A DNA stretch of 64,000 nt, from contig NZ_JACHOQ010000004.1 in assembly GCF_014199955.1 (NCBI RefSeq), forward strand, positions 1 to 64,000, given 5' to 3'. Under the pieces are notes generated by a model. The model was not told the origin of the DNA. It was given only the letters and a program-made list of their open reading frames with translations, and ran no database searches. A program made the translations under genes and the position numbers. Shown in pieces: positions 8,975 through 17,042 of the stretch; the first letter of the stretch is position 1; every line of letters begins with the position of its first letter. This stretch comes from Brevundimonas aurantiaca (GTDB lineage: Bacteria > Pseudomonadota > Alphaproteobacteria > Caulobacterales > Caulobacteraceae).

Positions 8975-9426
8975 GCCAGTTCGGCCTTCAGCGCCCGCGC
9001 CGACCGCACCCACAGAAAGCCGAAGGAGACGCAGCCTTCGCGCGTGCGCACGGCGTGATGCAGACGGTGCGCCTGGATGCGCCGCGTCCAGAAGCCGGAC
9101 CGCCCGGAAAAGCCCGTCGGGAACCGCCGGTGCACCAGCCCGTCGTGGAAGAAGAAATAGACCATCCCATAGGCCGTGATCCCCAGGCCGACCGGCAGGG
9201 CCCAGGGCCACAGGTGCAGACCCACGGCCACCATGACGATGGCCGGGGCGGCGAAGACCACGGCGAACAGGTCGTTCTTCTCCAGTGGGTGATCGTGCGG
9301 CTCATGATGGCTGCGGTGCCAGGACCACAGGAAGCCGTGCATCACATAGCGGTGCATGATCCAGGCGAACGCCTCCATGCCCAAAAAGGCGGTCAGGAAC
9401 AGCGCGATCCACGTCAGCCAGGCCAT
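8941..9426 (-). CDS. crtZ: Beta-carotene 3,3'-hydroxylase CrtZ
   Basis: A membrane di-iron hydroxylase adding 3/3' hydroxyls to beta-ionone rings (beta-carotene to zeaxanthin; with CrtW, to astaxanthin). The 161-residue product has the CrtZ histidine motifs: HRYVMHG, WHRSHH, HDGLVHRRF and HRLHH, with four hydrophobic helices. The ATG at 9426 (MAWLTW) fits the family length. An upstream start at 9462 would add 12 residues of non-family sequence. It is convergent with idi and divergent from crtG. Confidence 0.94.
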   Translation of the reverse strand: MAWLTWIALFLTAFLGMEAFAWIMHRYVMHGFLWSWHRSHHEPHDHPLEKNDLFAVVFAAPAIVMVAVGLHLWPWALPVGLGITAYGMVYFFFHDGLVHRRFPTGFSGRSGFWTRRIQAHRLHHAVRTREGCVSFGFLWVRSARALKAELAQKRGSSSSGA

Positions 9427-9500
9427 GGCCCCAGCATAGGCGGTTTGATCCGCCTTAGCCACGACTTGACCGCCGCAGGGATTTGACCGTCTGTGCCCCC

Positions 9501-10274
9501 ATGTCGAGGGACCTGCTCATCACCACCCTGGCGCTGAGCCTGATCATCGGCCTGCGCTATCTGCTGGTCGGCGCGGCGGCCCATGGGCTGCTGTGGGCCG
9601 GGGCGGGCCGGGGACGGGCGCTGAACCTGCGGCCGCCGGCAATGAAGCGCATCCGCGCCGAGATCGTCGCCTCCCTGATCGCCTGCCCCATCTACGCCCT
9701 GCCGGCGGCCCTGGTGCTGGAGCTGTGGAAGCGGGGCGGGACGGCGATCTACAGCGATCCCCACGCCTGGCCCCTGTGGTGGCTGCCGGTCAGTCTGATC
9801 GTCTATCTGCTGGCGCACGACGCCTTCTACTATTGGGTGCACCGGGCCCTGCATCACCCGCGCGTCTTCGGCTGGGCCCATGCCGAACACCACCGGTCGC
9901 GCGACCCCAGCGCCTTCGCCTCCTTCGCCTTCGACCCGGCCGAGGCTGCGGCCACCGCCTGGTTCCTGCCCGCCCTGGCCCTGATCGTGCCGATCCACTG
10001 GGGCGTGGCCCTGACCCTGCTGACGCTGATGTCGCTGACGGCCGCCCTGAACCATGCGGGGCGCGAGGTCTGGCCCGCCGCCTGGCTGGAGCGGGCGCCG
10101 CTTCGCTGGCTGATCACCGCCACCCACCACGACGCCCACCACAAGCGGTTCAACGGAAACTACGGCCTCTATTTCCAGTTCTGGGACCGCTGGGCCGGGA
10201 CTGAGGTTTCGGCCGCCCCCTCGCGACCATCCCCGGTCATCCCTCCAGAGCGGCCCTCAGCGCCTCTTCGGTGA
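9501..10274 (+). CDS. crtG: Carotenoid 2,2'-beta-ionone ring hydroxylase CrtG
   Basis: A 257-residue member of the fatty acid hydroxylase/sterol desaturase superfamily. Motifs are HDAFYYWVHR, HHPRVFGWAHAEHHRS, LNHAG and THHDAHHKRFNGNYGLYFQFWD, with N-terminal and mid-protein membrane helices. In characterised Brevundimonas clusters the gene at this place next to crtZ encodes the 2,2'-hydroxylase that turns astaxanthin or zeaxanthin into 2-hydroxylated forms; this assignment rests on family and position. The ATG at 9501 is chosen; an in-frame TTG lies at 9483. The last 38 bases overlap the 3' end of the response regulator gene on the other strand. Confidence 0.85.
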   Translation: MSRDLLITTLALSLIIGLRYLLVGAAAHGLLWAGAGRGRALNLRPPAMKRIRAEIVASLIACPIYALPAALVLELWKRGGTAIYSDPHAWPLWWLPVSLIVYLLAHDAFYYWVHRALHHPRVFGWAHAEHHRSRDPSAFASFAFDPAEAAATAWFLPALALIVPIHWGVALTLLTLMSLTAALNHAGREVWPAAWLERAPLRWLITATHHDAHHKRFNGNYGLYFQFWDRWAGTEVSAAPSRPSPVIPPERPSAPLR

Positions 10275-10590
10275 TCGGCTTGGTCAGGGCGGCGTGGGCG
10301 CCCAGGCCGGTCGCCATCTGCAGTATGGACGACGAGGCCAGACGTCCCCCGCCGCTCATGGCGATGACCCGCAGGGAGTCCCTCAAATGCCGGGTGTCCA
10401 TGATGAAGTTCAGCCCGTCGCGGTCCGGCATCAGAATGTCCACCAGCACGGCGTCGGGCGACCAGTCCTCGACGATCCGCAACCCTTCGTTGACCGTTGC
10501 TGCGGTCAGGACTTGGCAACCCAGCCGTTTCAGCATCTCCTCTAGATGAAGCAGAACCAGCGAATCGTCCTCAATCACGCAGACTTTCAC
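10237..10590 (-). CDS. Single-domain response regulator
   Basis: A stand-alone receiver domain of 117 residues: acidic pair EDD near residues 7-9, phospho-acceptor Asp in VLVDILMPDRDG (about 53), Thr/Ser position in VIAMSGGG and the conserved Lys in LTKPI. There is no output domain. The start is a GTG at 10590 preceded by GGAGGTT at ideal spacing; the frame is open further upstream without a ribosome site. It is divergent from the hybrid kinase at 10627 with only 36 bp between, so the two are probably coregulated parts of one phosphorelay. Confidence 0.85.
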   Translation of the reverse strand: MKVCVIEDDSLVLLHLEEMLKRLGCQVLTAATVNEGLRIVEDWSPDAVLVDILMPDRDGLNFIMDTRHLRDSLRVIAMSGGGRLASSSILQMATGLGAHAALTKPITEEALRAALEG

Positions 10591-10626
10591 GCCCAACCTC
10601 CAGATGCGATCAGGGGGAACTAACGG

Positions 10627-13113
10627 ATGAATCCCATGTTGCGTCAACTCGGAAGACGGCGTTTCCGACTGGCCATCGCCTTGGCGGGCGCGGTCGTGAC
10701 CCTGCTTCTGGCGGCCACTGGGGTGACGCTGCAACGAGAATTCTCCAGCGCGGACGCTCTGCGCGATGCGGTCGAGCAATCCTATGACACCCGGCTGCAG
10801 ATTCAGTCCGTCTTCTCATTGGTTCAGGACGCTGAGACCGGCCAGCGCGGCTATATCATCACCGGGGACGAGACCTTCCTTGAGCCTTATGATCGCGCCC
10901 TCGACCGGTTGGACGCTCAAATGAACAAGCTTGCGGGTCTTTCGGCTAAGGACCCGCCACAGGCCGAGAACCAGCGTCTTCTGTCGGAACGGGTCCGGCA
11001 GAAGCGGCTGGAGATGCAGCGGACCATCGCGCTGCGCGAATCCGGCCAGGCGTCCGCCGCCATCAGCCTCGTGATCAGCGGGCGAGGCAAGCTGACAATG
11101 GATGATATCCGCCAGATCGTGGATCGGATGACGCAGCGTGAGGCCGACCTGCTGTCGGCGCTGTCGGCCGACGCGCGCGAACGGACCCGGCATACCGAAT
11201 TCCTGGTGGCCCTGATGTTCAAGGTTCTGGTCTTGACCGCCTTGGGGACCGCCTTCCTGGTCTGGCGCTATCTGGCGACCCGCAGCGCCCTGCTGGAGCG
11301 GCTTGAGGCCGCCGCCGCCCGCCACAGCGCCACCCTGGACAGCGCCTTCGACGCCATCGTGACCCTGAACCCCAGCGGCAGCATCGAGACGCTGAATCCG
11401 GCGGCGGAACGGCTGTTCGGCTGGTCGGCGCCGGAGGTCGAGCGCCGCGACGTCGGCCTTCTGGTCGATGATCTGGCCGAAAACGGAGAGGGCGCCTTTC
11501 TGGACCGGCTGGACGCCAGCCACGGCGATCTGGAGCAGGGGCTTCTGCTCGAACTGACCGGCAAGCGCCGGGACGGGGCGCGCTTCCCGGTCGACGTCGC
11601 TCTTGCGGCCATGGACCTGCCGACGGGCCGCCATGTGGTGGCGGTGATCCGCGACGCCACCGAACGCCGCCGCATCGCCGAGATGAAGGACGCCTTCGTC
11701 TCGACCGTCAGCCACGAACTGCGCACCCCCCTGACCTCCATCGCCGGCTCCCTGGGCCTGGTCGCGGCCGGGGCGGGCGGACGCTTGCCGGAAAAGGCGG
11801 CCCGCCTGATCGACATCGCCCACGCCAACAGCCGCCGTCTGGTGCGGCTGATCAACGACATCCTGGATGTGGAGAAGCTGGAGGCCGGGCAGCTGAAGAT
11901 GACCCTGGCCCCGCTGGACCTGCGCGACGTCGCCGCCCGAGCGGTCGAGGGGATCCAGGGCTACGCCGATCAGCTGGGCGTGGGTGTCAGCCTGAACGAC
12001 GGCCCGCCGGCGCCGGTGCGGGGCGACGGCGATCGGCTGATCCAGGTGGCGACCAATCTTCTGTCAAACGCGGTCAAGTTCTCGCCGTCCGGCGGCGAGG
12101 TCCGGGTGACGGTCAATCCCGAGACCCGGATCGCCCGGCTCAGCGTATCCGACCGCGGCCCCGGCATAGCCGACGAGTTCCGCTCGCGCATCTTCGGCAA
12201 GTTCGCCCAGGCGGATTCGACCGATGCGCGTGAAAAGGGCGGCACGGGCCTGGGCCTGGCCATCGCCAAGGAGATCGCCGAACGCCACGGCGGGCGGCTG
12301 TGGTTCGAATCCGCCGAGGGCGAGGGGGCGACCTTCCATCTGGACCTGCCGCTGGACCAGGCCGATGCGGCGCATGACGAGGAGGCGGTGCGGCTGCTGA
12401 TCTGTGAAGACGATCCCGACGCCGCGCGCATCCTGGTCGAGATGCTGTCCTATGAAGGGTTCAAGGCCGATGTGGCCGACACGGCGCGCGAGGCGCTGAC
12501 CCTGGCCCGCCGCGCGCCCTACGCCGCCGCCCTCATCGACCTTCAACTGCCCGACGCCGACGGGGTCAGCCTGATCCGGCAGCTGAAGGCCGATGAGGCG
12601 ACGCGCGCCATGCCGGTGGTGGTCGTCTCCGGCGACGTGGCCCGGGGCCGGGTGCGCGGCCGCTCGCTGGAGGTGGCCGACTGGGTCGAAAAGCCGGTCG
12701 ATCAGGACCGGCTGCGCCAGGCCGTCCGCGCCCTGTTCAGCGCCGACGACAAGCCGGTGGTTCTGCACGTCGACGACGACCGCGACATTCTGGAGGTGAC
12801 GCGCCAGGCCCTGGATACGGTCGAGGTCGTGCCGGTCGAGAGCCTGGCCGCGGCGCGCGAGGCCCTGGCGCGGCGGCGACCGGACCTGGTGATTCTGGAC
12901 CTGGGCCTGCCCGACGGCAACGGCCTGGACCTCTTGCCGCTGTTGACCGAGGAGGACGGCCGCACCATTCCCGTCATCATCTATTCGGCTCAGGACATGG
13001 ACCGAGAGGCCGCCCCGGCCGTTCAGGCGGTCCTGATCAAGTCCCGCATGTCCCTGACCCAGCTGGCGCGGACCGTGCGTCGCCTGGCCCCCCGCGCCCG
13101 AGGTGTTGCATGA
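10627..13113 (+). CDS. CHASE3-PAS hybrid histidine kinase with two receivers
   Basis: An 828-residue sensor kinase. Layout: TM1 (about 13-33), CHASE3-type extracytoplasmic domain with the typical DAETGQRGYIITGDE, TM2 (about 195-213), PAS (about 225-345), HisKA with STVSHELRTP (His about 362), and HATPase with NLLSNAVKFSP, DRGPGI and GGTGLGLAI. Two receivers follow (acceptor Asp in LIDLQLPDADG and in ILDLGLPDGNG). The second receiver lacks some usual C-terminal features (KSRMS replaces the KP turn). It overlaps the next receiver gene by ATGA. The signal is unknown; CHASE3 often senses small molecules or envelope stress. Confidence 0.9.
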   Translation: MNPMLRQLGRRRFRLAIALAGAVVTLLLAATGVTLQREFSSADALRDAVEQSYDTRLQIQSVFSLVQDAETGQRGYIITGDETFLEPYDRALDRLDAQMNKLAGLSAKDPPQAENQRLLSERVRQKRLEMQRTIALRESGQASAAISLVISGRGKLTMDDIRQIVDRMTQREADLLSALSADARERTRHTEFLVALMFKVLVLTALGTAFLVWRYLATRSALLERLEAAAARHSATLDSAFDAIVTLNPSGSIETLNPAAERLFGWSAPEVERRDVGLLVDDLAENGEGAFLDRLDASHGDLEQGLLLELTGKRRDGARFPVDVALAAMDLPTGRHVVAVIRDATERRRIAEMKDAFVSTVSHELRTPLTSIAGSLGLVAAGAGGRLPEKAARLIDIAHANSRRLVRLINDILDVEKLEAGQLKMTLAPLDLRDVAARAVEGIQGYADQLGVGVSLNDGPPAPVRGDGDRLIQVATNLLSNAVKFSPSGGEVRVTVNPETRIARLSVSDRGPGIADEFRSRIFGKFAQADSTDAREKGGTGLGLAIAKEIAERHGGRLWFESAEGEGATFHLDLPLDQADAAHDEEAVRLLICEDDPDAARILVEMLSYEGFKADVADTAREALTLARRAPYAAALIDLQLPDADGVSLIRQLKADEATRAMPVVVVSGDVARGRVRGRSLEVADWVEKPVDQDRLRQAVRALFSADDKPVVLHVDDDRDILEVTRQALDTVEVVPVESLAAAREALARRRPDLVILDLGLPDGNGLDLLPLLTEEDGRTIPVIIYSAQDMDREAAPAVQAVLIKSRMSLTQLARTVRRLAPRARGVA

Positions 13114-13493
13114 CCGCTCTCCACATCCTGCACGTCGAGGATGACAAGGACATTCGCGACGTGACCGCCTTCGCCCTGACGCTGGACCCCCAGGTTACGG
13201 TGACCTCGGTGGCCTCGGGCGAGGCGGCCCTGGCCGCGCTGGACGGCGGGCTTCGTCCCGACGTCGTCCTGATGGATGTGATGATGCCCGTTCTGGACGG
13301 TCCCGCAGCCCTGGCGCGCATCCGCGAACGGGCGGGACATGAGACGACGCCGGTCATCTTCATGACCGCCCGGGCTCAGTCGAGCGAGATCAGCCGTTAT
13401 CGCGCCCTGGGCGCCCTGGACGTCATCGTCAAACCCTTCGACCCGATGACCCTGGTGGAGGAGATTCGGACGATCCTGGCCCAGGCCGGGTGA
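13110..13493 (+). CDS. Single-domain response regulator (phosphorelay)
   Basis: A 127-residue receiver with VEDDKD at the N-terminus, acceptor Asp in VLMDVMMPVLDG (about 55), Thr in IFMTAR and Lys in VKPFDP. There is no DNA-binding or enzymatic output. It is translationally coupled to the hybrid kinase (ATGA overlap) and followed after 7 bases by an HPt gene, as expected for a multistep relay in which kinase, receivers and HPt exchange phosphate. Confidence 0.88.
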   Translation: MTALHILHVEDDKDIRDVTAFALTLDPQVTVTSVASGEAALAALDGGLRPDVVLMDVMMPVLDGPAALARIRERAGHETTPVIFMTARAQSSEISRYRALGALDVIVKPFDPMTLVEEIRTILAQAG

Positions 13494-13500
13494 GGGGGCC

Positions 13501-13785
13501 GTGACGGCGGACATGGCCGATCTGCGGACCCGGTTCCTAGACCGGTGCGTCGGCGATCTGGCGCGGATCGACCGTCTCGTCGCGCGGGGCGCCTGGGACG
13601 CCGATGAATTGCGCCGCCTGGTCCACAGCCTCGCCGGCGCCGGCGCCGTCTTCGGCTTCCCAGCGATCAGCGAAGCGGCCGGCGACTGCGACGACGCCTT
13701 CGCCCAGGACCGCACGCCCGACCCCGCCCTGATCGAAACCTTGGCCCAGGCCATCCGCGACGCCCTGGCGCGGCGGCAGGGCTGA
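13501..13785 (+). CDS. HPt domain phosphotransfer protein
   Basis: A 94-residue helical protein with the HPt active-site helix LRRLVHSLAGAGAVFGF (His about 42), matching the H-x-L-A/K-G-x(5)-G/F pattern of phosphotransfer proteins. The start is GTG at 13501, 7 bases after the preceding receiver stop. It probably passes phosphate between the hybrid kinase receivers and the separate single-domain receivers encoded here. No other domain is present. Confidence 0.75.
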   Translation: MTADMADLRTRFLDRCVGDLARIDRLVARGAWDADELRRLVHSLAGAGAVFGFPAISEAAGDCDDAFAQDRTPDPALIETLAQAIRDALARRQG

Positions 13786-13829
13786 GCCGCTCAGGGGGCA
13801 GTCGATCGTCTGACGCGACAGGCTTCCTA

Positions 13830-13848
13830 TTCTTGCGCGAAGCAAGAA
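13830..13848. repeat. Perfect 7-bp inverted repeat after the HPt gene
   Basis: TTCTTGC (13830-13836) and its complement GCAAGAA (13842-13848) are separated by five bases. There is no T-run, so it could be a weak terminator for the phosphorelay operon or an operator for the downstream gene at 13964. Confidence 0.4.
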
Positions 13849-13963
13849 ATCCACGGCTGTGTCGCCCTACCTCAAGAGCGCCGTCGCAATTATGTAACTT
13901 GGGGTTATGGACGTATCGTGATTTGGTTGAGTTTGACGTTTAGCTCAAGGTGAGGGGTGAAGT

Positions 13964-15424
13964 ATGAGGTGGGCGATTTTCAATGCCGCTTGGGTCGGCT
14001 TCATTTCCGCGCTGATATTGGCAGGACCCAGTCCTGCGCGCGCGGACACCATAAGGGATTACCTGGTACAGCAAGTATGCCTGGACGCCGCTGGCGCGGT
14101 AACCTCGGAAGACCCGGTAAGCTGTCCTGGACGTACGCGTAAACTCTTGCCTGGCGAGATGCTGCCTTATCATAAATGGGACATGCCTCAACAGTCCAAC
14201 TTGGCTCAGATCAGCGACTCTTATCCTATTCAAACAGCGTATGGTCAGGAAAGGGTTGTTTCGAGCTTCTACTTCACGCGAGACGATCAAATACCTTATT
14301 TCGCGCCGGGTGGGCCCAACGACGGCGTGTCGGCCTATGATCTGGGTGTGACCGAAGGCGCCTATGCGTCGTTCGCCGGCACCTACGACCAAGGCGGAGG
14401 CTGGCAGCCCTTCTGGCGAAACGCCCAGTGCAGCCTGCTGGATTCATGGATCGTCGCGCCCATCGGCCTGCAGATTCCCTTCGGACAGGGGCAGGCGACC
14501 ACAACGCTTACGGCCAGCTTCCCGCAATGCCCGACAGTGGATCGTTTCAGTCAGTCCATGACGCGATGGAACTATTACCCAAACTATCTTTATCAGAGCG
14601 GCAAGCGCCTCAACACGATCAAGTCCTGGCATTTCAGCCAGAACAGTTCGAACTCCGACGCAATCGAAGTTTTCATGTTCACGAAGGAGTATGGAAAGAC
14701 CAAGTGGGAGGCATGGCAGTCGTCCGATAAGGTCTCAGGTCCCAACCCTGTCGCCGTCGAGCGTTGTGGAGTGGGGACTGATAATGGCGTGGCTCATTAT
14801 GGAAATACGACCTACTATCTGGTCGATTGCCACGATTGGACATTCATCTTTCCTGCCGCGAACGGCGGCTGGAACCCGGCGAACTTCCATATCGATCCGC
14901 TTTACACGAGCGAGAATCTGCTGACCAACACCCATATGCGCTGTACTGACAGCAGCGGTCGCACGCGCATTTGCGGTCAGTCCGGCAGCCAATGCAGGGT
15001 GATGGCGCCCTGGTCGCGGATCGGCGATCTCAACTGGGGTTTTAACCAGAATCCCCAGGCGCCGCGGGAAAGCGCCAACTGCGCGGTGCTTTTCTCGATT
15101 CCGTCCCAGCCCAGCGGCCAGTCCATCTATCAGGACACTGCACCGCTGAACACGCCGTTCCAGACGTTCAGCTATGGAGCCGCAATAAAGGCTCCCTACG
15201 CCAGTGGCGGTAACACCTATCCCGTAACGGTCGTCGTGCATCAGATTGATGGTAGCGGGAATGTGGTTTCAACGGCCGCGACGCCGGCGCAGGTGGGGCA
15301 ACGTTATCGCTTTTTCCAGGGCGTCTTCACGCGCCATCCCGACGCGCAAACCTTCCGCTTTGAGGTCTATGTCGGCGTCATCCATACCGAGTTCCAGATG
15401 ACGGACGCTTGGATCGCCCCATAG
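13964..15424 (+). CDS. Secreted protein of unknown function, atypical composition
   Basis: A 486-residue protein with a signal peptide (about residues 1-28, ending PSPARAD). The mature part is rich in Trp, Tyr, Asn and Gln and contains about ten cysteines, suggesting an extracytoplasmic beta-rich fold with disulfides. The last 120 residues (GGNTYPVTVVVHQIDGSG onward to the terminal segment) look like an autonomous beta-sandwich. I do not recognise the family. The DNA is less GC-rich than its surroundings and uses A/T-ending codons more freely, suggesting recent acquisition. It stands alone, with an AGGTGAGG ribosome site and its own terminator. Confidence 0.75.
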   Translation: MRWAIFNAAWVGFISALILAGPSPARADTIRDYLVQQVCLDAAGAVTSEDPVSCPGRTRKLLPGEMLPYHKWDMPQQSNLAQISDSYPIQTAYGQERVVSSFYFTRDDQIPYFAPGGPNDGVSAYDLGVTEGAYASFAGTYDQGGGWQPFWRNAQCSLLDSWIVAPIGLQIPFGQGQATTTLTASFPQCPTVDRFSQSMTRWNYYPNYLYQSGKRLNTIKSWHFSQNSSNSDAIEVFMFTKEYGKTKWEAWQSSDKVSGPNPVAVERCGVGTDNGVAHYGNTTYYLVDCHDWTFIFPAANGGWNPANFHIDPLYTSENLLTNTHMRCTDSSGRTRICGQSGSQCRVMAPWSRIGDLNWGFNQNPQAPRESANCAVLFSIPSQPSGQSIYQDTAPLNTPFQTFSYGAAIKAPYASGGNTYPVTVVVHQIDGSGNVVSTAATPAQVGQRYRFFQGVFTRHPDAQTFRFEVYVGVIHTEFQMTDAWIAP

Positions 15425-15449
15425 AGCCAATCTGTCACCACTCTTGAGG

Positions 15450-15480
15450 GCCGCCGCCTGCCAAGGCGGCGGCTTTCCTT
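15450..15480 (+). terminator. Rho-independent terminator
   Basis: A perfect 9-bp GC stem (GCCGCCGCC at 15450-15458 with GGCGGCGGC at 15465-15473), six-base loop, then TTTCCTT. It lies 26 bases after the stop at 15424, and should also stop readthrough toward the convergent SDR gene. Confidence 0.75.
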
Positions 15481-15498
15481 CCTATCGATGTTCTGATC

Positions 15499-16251
15499 TC
15501 ACCCCGCTCCGTTCAGGGCCTCGAACACGGCCTGATAGCCGTCAGCCTCGGCGAAGCGCAGCGGCTTGACCCGTTCGACCAGGATTTCGCCGCGCGGCGT
15601 TTCGCCCCGCTCGATCAGGTCCATCACCTCGGCCGTATAGTCGGCCAGGGGCATGGAGGCGGGGTTCTGGGCATGGCCGGGCATCAGGTCGGTGGCCACG
15701 CCGGGCGGCGCCAGCTCCAGCACTTCCACCGCCGTGTCGCGCAGCTGATGGCGCAGGGACTGGGTCCAGGAGTGGAGGGCCGCCTTGGTGGCGTTATAGG
15801 TCGGGGTGGCCGTCAGGGGGATGAAGGCCAGGCCGGAGGTGACGGTCATGACCGTGGCCTGGGGCTGGGCCGTCAGATGGGGCAGGAGGGCCGCCGTCAG
15901 CCGGATCGGTCCCAGGAGGTTGGTGGCGATGGTCGCCTCCACCGTCGCCAGGTCGAACGGTTCGGCCTTCAAATCCTCGGTCTTCATGATCCCGGCGTTC
16001 AATATGACCGCGTTCAGGGCGGGGTGGTCCTTGACCACCTGTTCGCCGAAGGCGGCGACGGCTGTGGGATCGGCGACGTCCAGCGTCGCCCAGGCCATGC
16101 CGGGATTGGCGGCGGCGGCGTCTTTCAGCACGTCCGCGCGGCGACCCGTGATGACGATCTGATTGCCGCGCGCATGCAGGGCCTCGGCCAGGGCGCGGCC
16201 GATGCCCGTGCCGCCGCCGGTGATCAGTATGGTGTTTCCGCTGATGTTCAT
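15499..16251 (-). CDS. Short-chain dehydrogenase/reductase
   Basis: A 250-residue SDR of the classical type. The cofactor motif is TGGGTGIG (about 11-18), followed by LNAGI, catalytic Ser in VTSGLAFIP and the YxxxK pair in YNATKAALHSW. It resembles DltE-like oxidoreductases, but the substrate cannot be told from sequence. It is divergent from an HxlR regulator 106 bp away, a common pairing in which the regulator responds to reactive electrophiles or quinones and induces the reductase. That link is an inference. Confidence 0.88.
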   Translation of the reverse strand: MNISGNTILITGGGTGIGRALAEALHARGNQIVITGRRADVLKDAAAANPGMAWATLDVADPTAVAAFGEQVVKDHPALNAVILNAGIMKTEDLKAEPFDLATVEATIATNLLGPIRLTAALLPHLTAQPQATVMTVTSGLAFIPLTATPTYNATKAALHSWTQSLRHQLRDTAVEVLELAPPGVATDLMPGHAQNPASMPLADYTAEVMDLIERGETPRGEILVERVKPLRFAEADGYQAVFEALNGAG

Positions 16252-16357
16252 GGGGCTCTCCTTCAGGGGATGCGTCAGTGCGGAAACTCAGTTATGACGG
16301 TCGCTCTCCACTGGAAAGTAGGCACCGAAACCCGCCATACTTACCCGCAGGAAAGAA
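16252..16357. promoter_or_regulatory. Divergent SDR/HxlR intergenic control region
   Basis: A 106-bp divergent gap containing the short dyad ACT-GGAA-AGT (about 16310-16319), of the kind bound by HxlR-family dimers. Both promoters must lie here. The operator call is tentative. Confidence 0.35.
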
Positions 16358-16765
16358 ATGGACATGACGGCCTATCCGCCCGCAAGAATTTCGCATCCTG
16401 AAACCGGCGAGGTCGCCGATCCGCGCGTCGAGGCCCTGGTCAATGAGGTGATCGGGCGTGTGGCGGACAAATGGACCATGCTGATCCTGGAGGTCCTGGC
16501 CGAACACGGCGAGACCCGGTTCACTCGCGTGGGCGAACTGGTGGGCGGCATCAGCCAGAAGATGCTGACCCAGACCCTGCGCCAGATGGAGCGCGACGGC
16601 CTGGTGGTGCGCACGGTCCATCCGGTCATCCCGCCCAAGGTCGAATACCGCCTGACCGACCTGGGCTTCACCCTGGCCGAGGCCTTCTGCGGCGTCTGGA
16701 CCTGGGCCGAGGCCAATATCGACCGCATCGAAGCCGCGCGGGCGGCGTTCGACGCGAGGAAGTGA
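16358..16765 (+). CDS. HxlR family transcriptional regulator
   Basis: A 135-residue MarR-like winged-helix regulator of the HxlR family. It has DKWTMLILEVLAEHGETRF with recognition helix region ISQKMLTQTLRQMERDGLVVR and the wing VIPPKVEYRLTDLG. An ATG at 16358 (ribosome site GCAGGAAAG) is used; a second ATG follows at 16364. It likely controls itself and the divergent SDR gene. A cysteine in the last helix region (AEAFCGVW) could serve redox sensing, as in related regulators, but this is unproven. Confidence 0.9.
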   Translation: MDMTAYPPARISHPETGEVADPRVEALVNEVIGRVADKWTMLILEVLAEHGETRFTRVGELVGGISQKMLTQTLRQMERDGLVVRTVHPVIPPKVEYRLTDLGFTLAEAFCGVWTWAEANIDRIEAARAAFDARK

Positions 16766-16807
16766 AGAGGGGCCGATCCGCCCGATGACGTCGCCGTCTG
16801 GGCCGGA

Positions 16808-16981
16808 TCAGGCGGCGGCGTAATCGCGGAAGTCGGGCTGCACCGCTTTGACCCTGAGTTCGGCCAGCTCCTCCAGCCGCTTTTCATCGGCGGGCTCGAC
16901 CTTCTGTCCGGCGACCTCCGCATAGGTCACCTTTGCGGACAGGATGCGATATTCCCGCTCGAGCGTTTCGTCGTCTTGCAC
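16808..16981 (-). CDS. Small 57-residue protein, unannotated type
   Basis: A short open frame with a very strong ribosome site (AGGAGG, five bases before a GTG at 16981). The charged product starts MQDDETLEREYRIL and ends in VQPDFRDYAAA, and is predicted largely helical (about 30% acidic or basic residues, no cysteine, no membrane segment). The frame, the near-consensus Shine-Dalgarno and the amphipathic composition argue for a real gene. The function is unknown; it is on the opposite strand to the HxlR gene and on the same strand as the GAF-domain gene. Confidence 0.65.
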   Translation of the reverse strand: MQDDETLEREYRILSAKVTYAEVAGQKVEPADEKRLEELAELRVKAVQPDFRDYAAA

Positions 16982-17042
16982 TTTCGCCTCCTAGAGAGGG
17001 GCATGGGATCAGGTCTGACAATGGCCGATCCCAGCCCAATTT

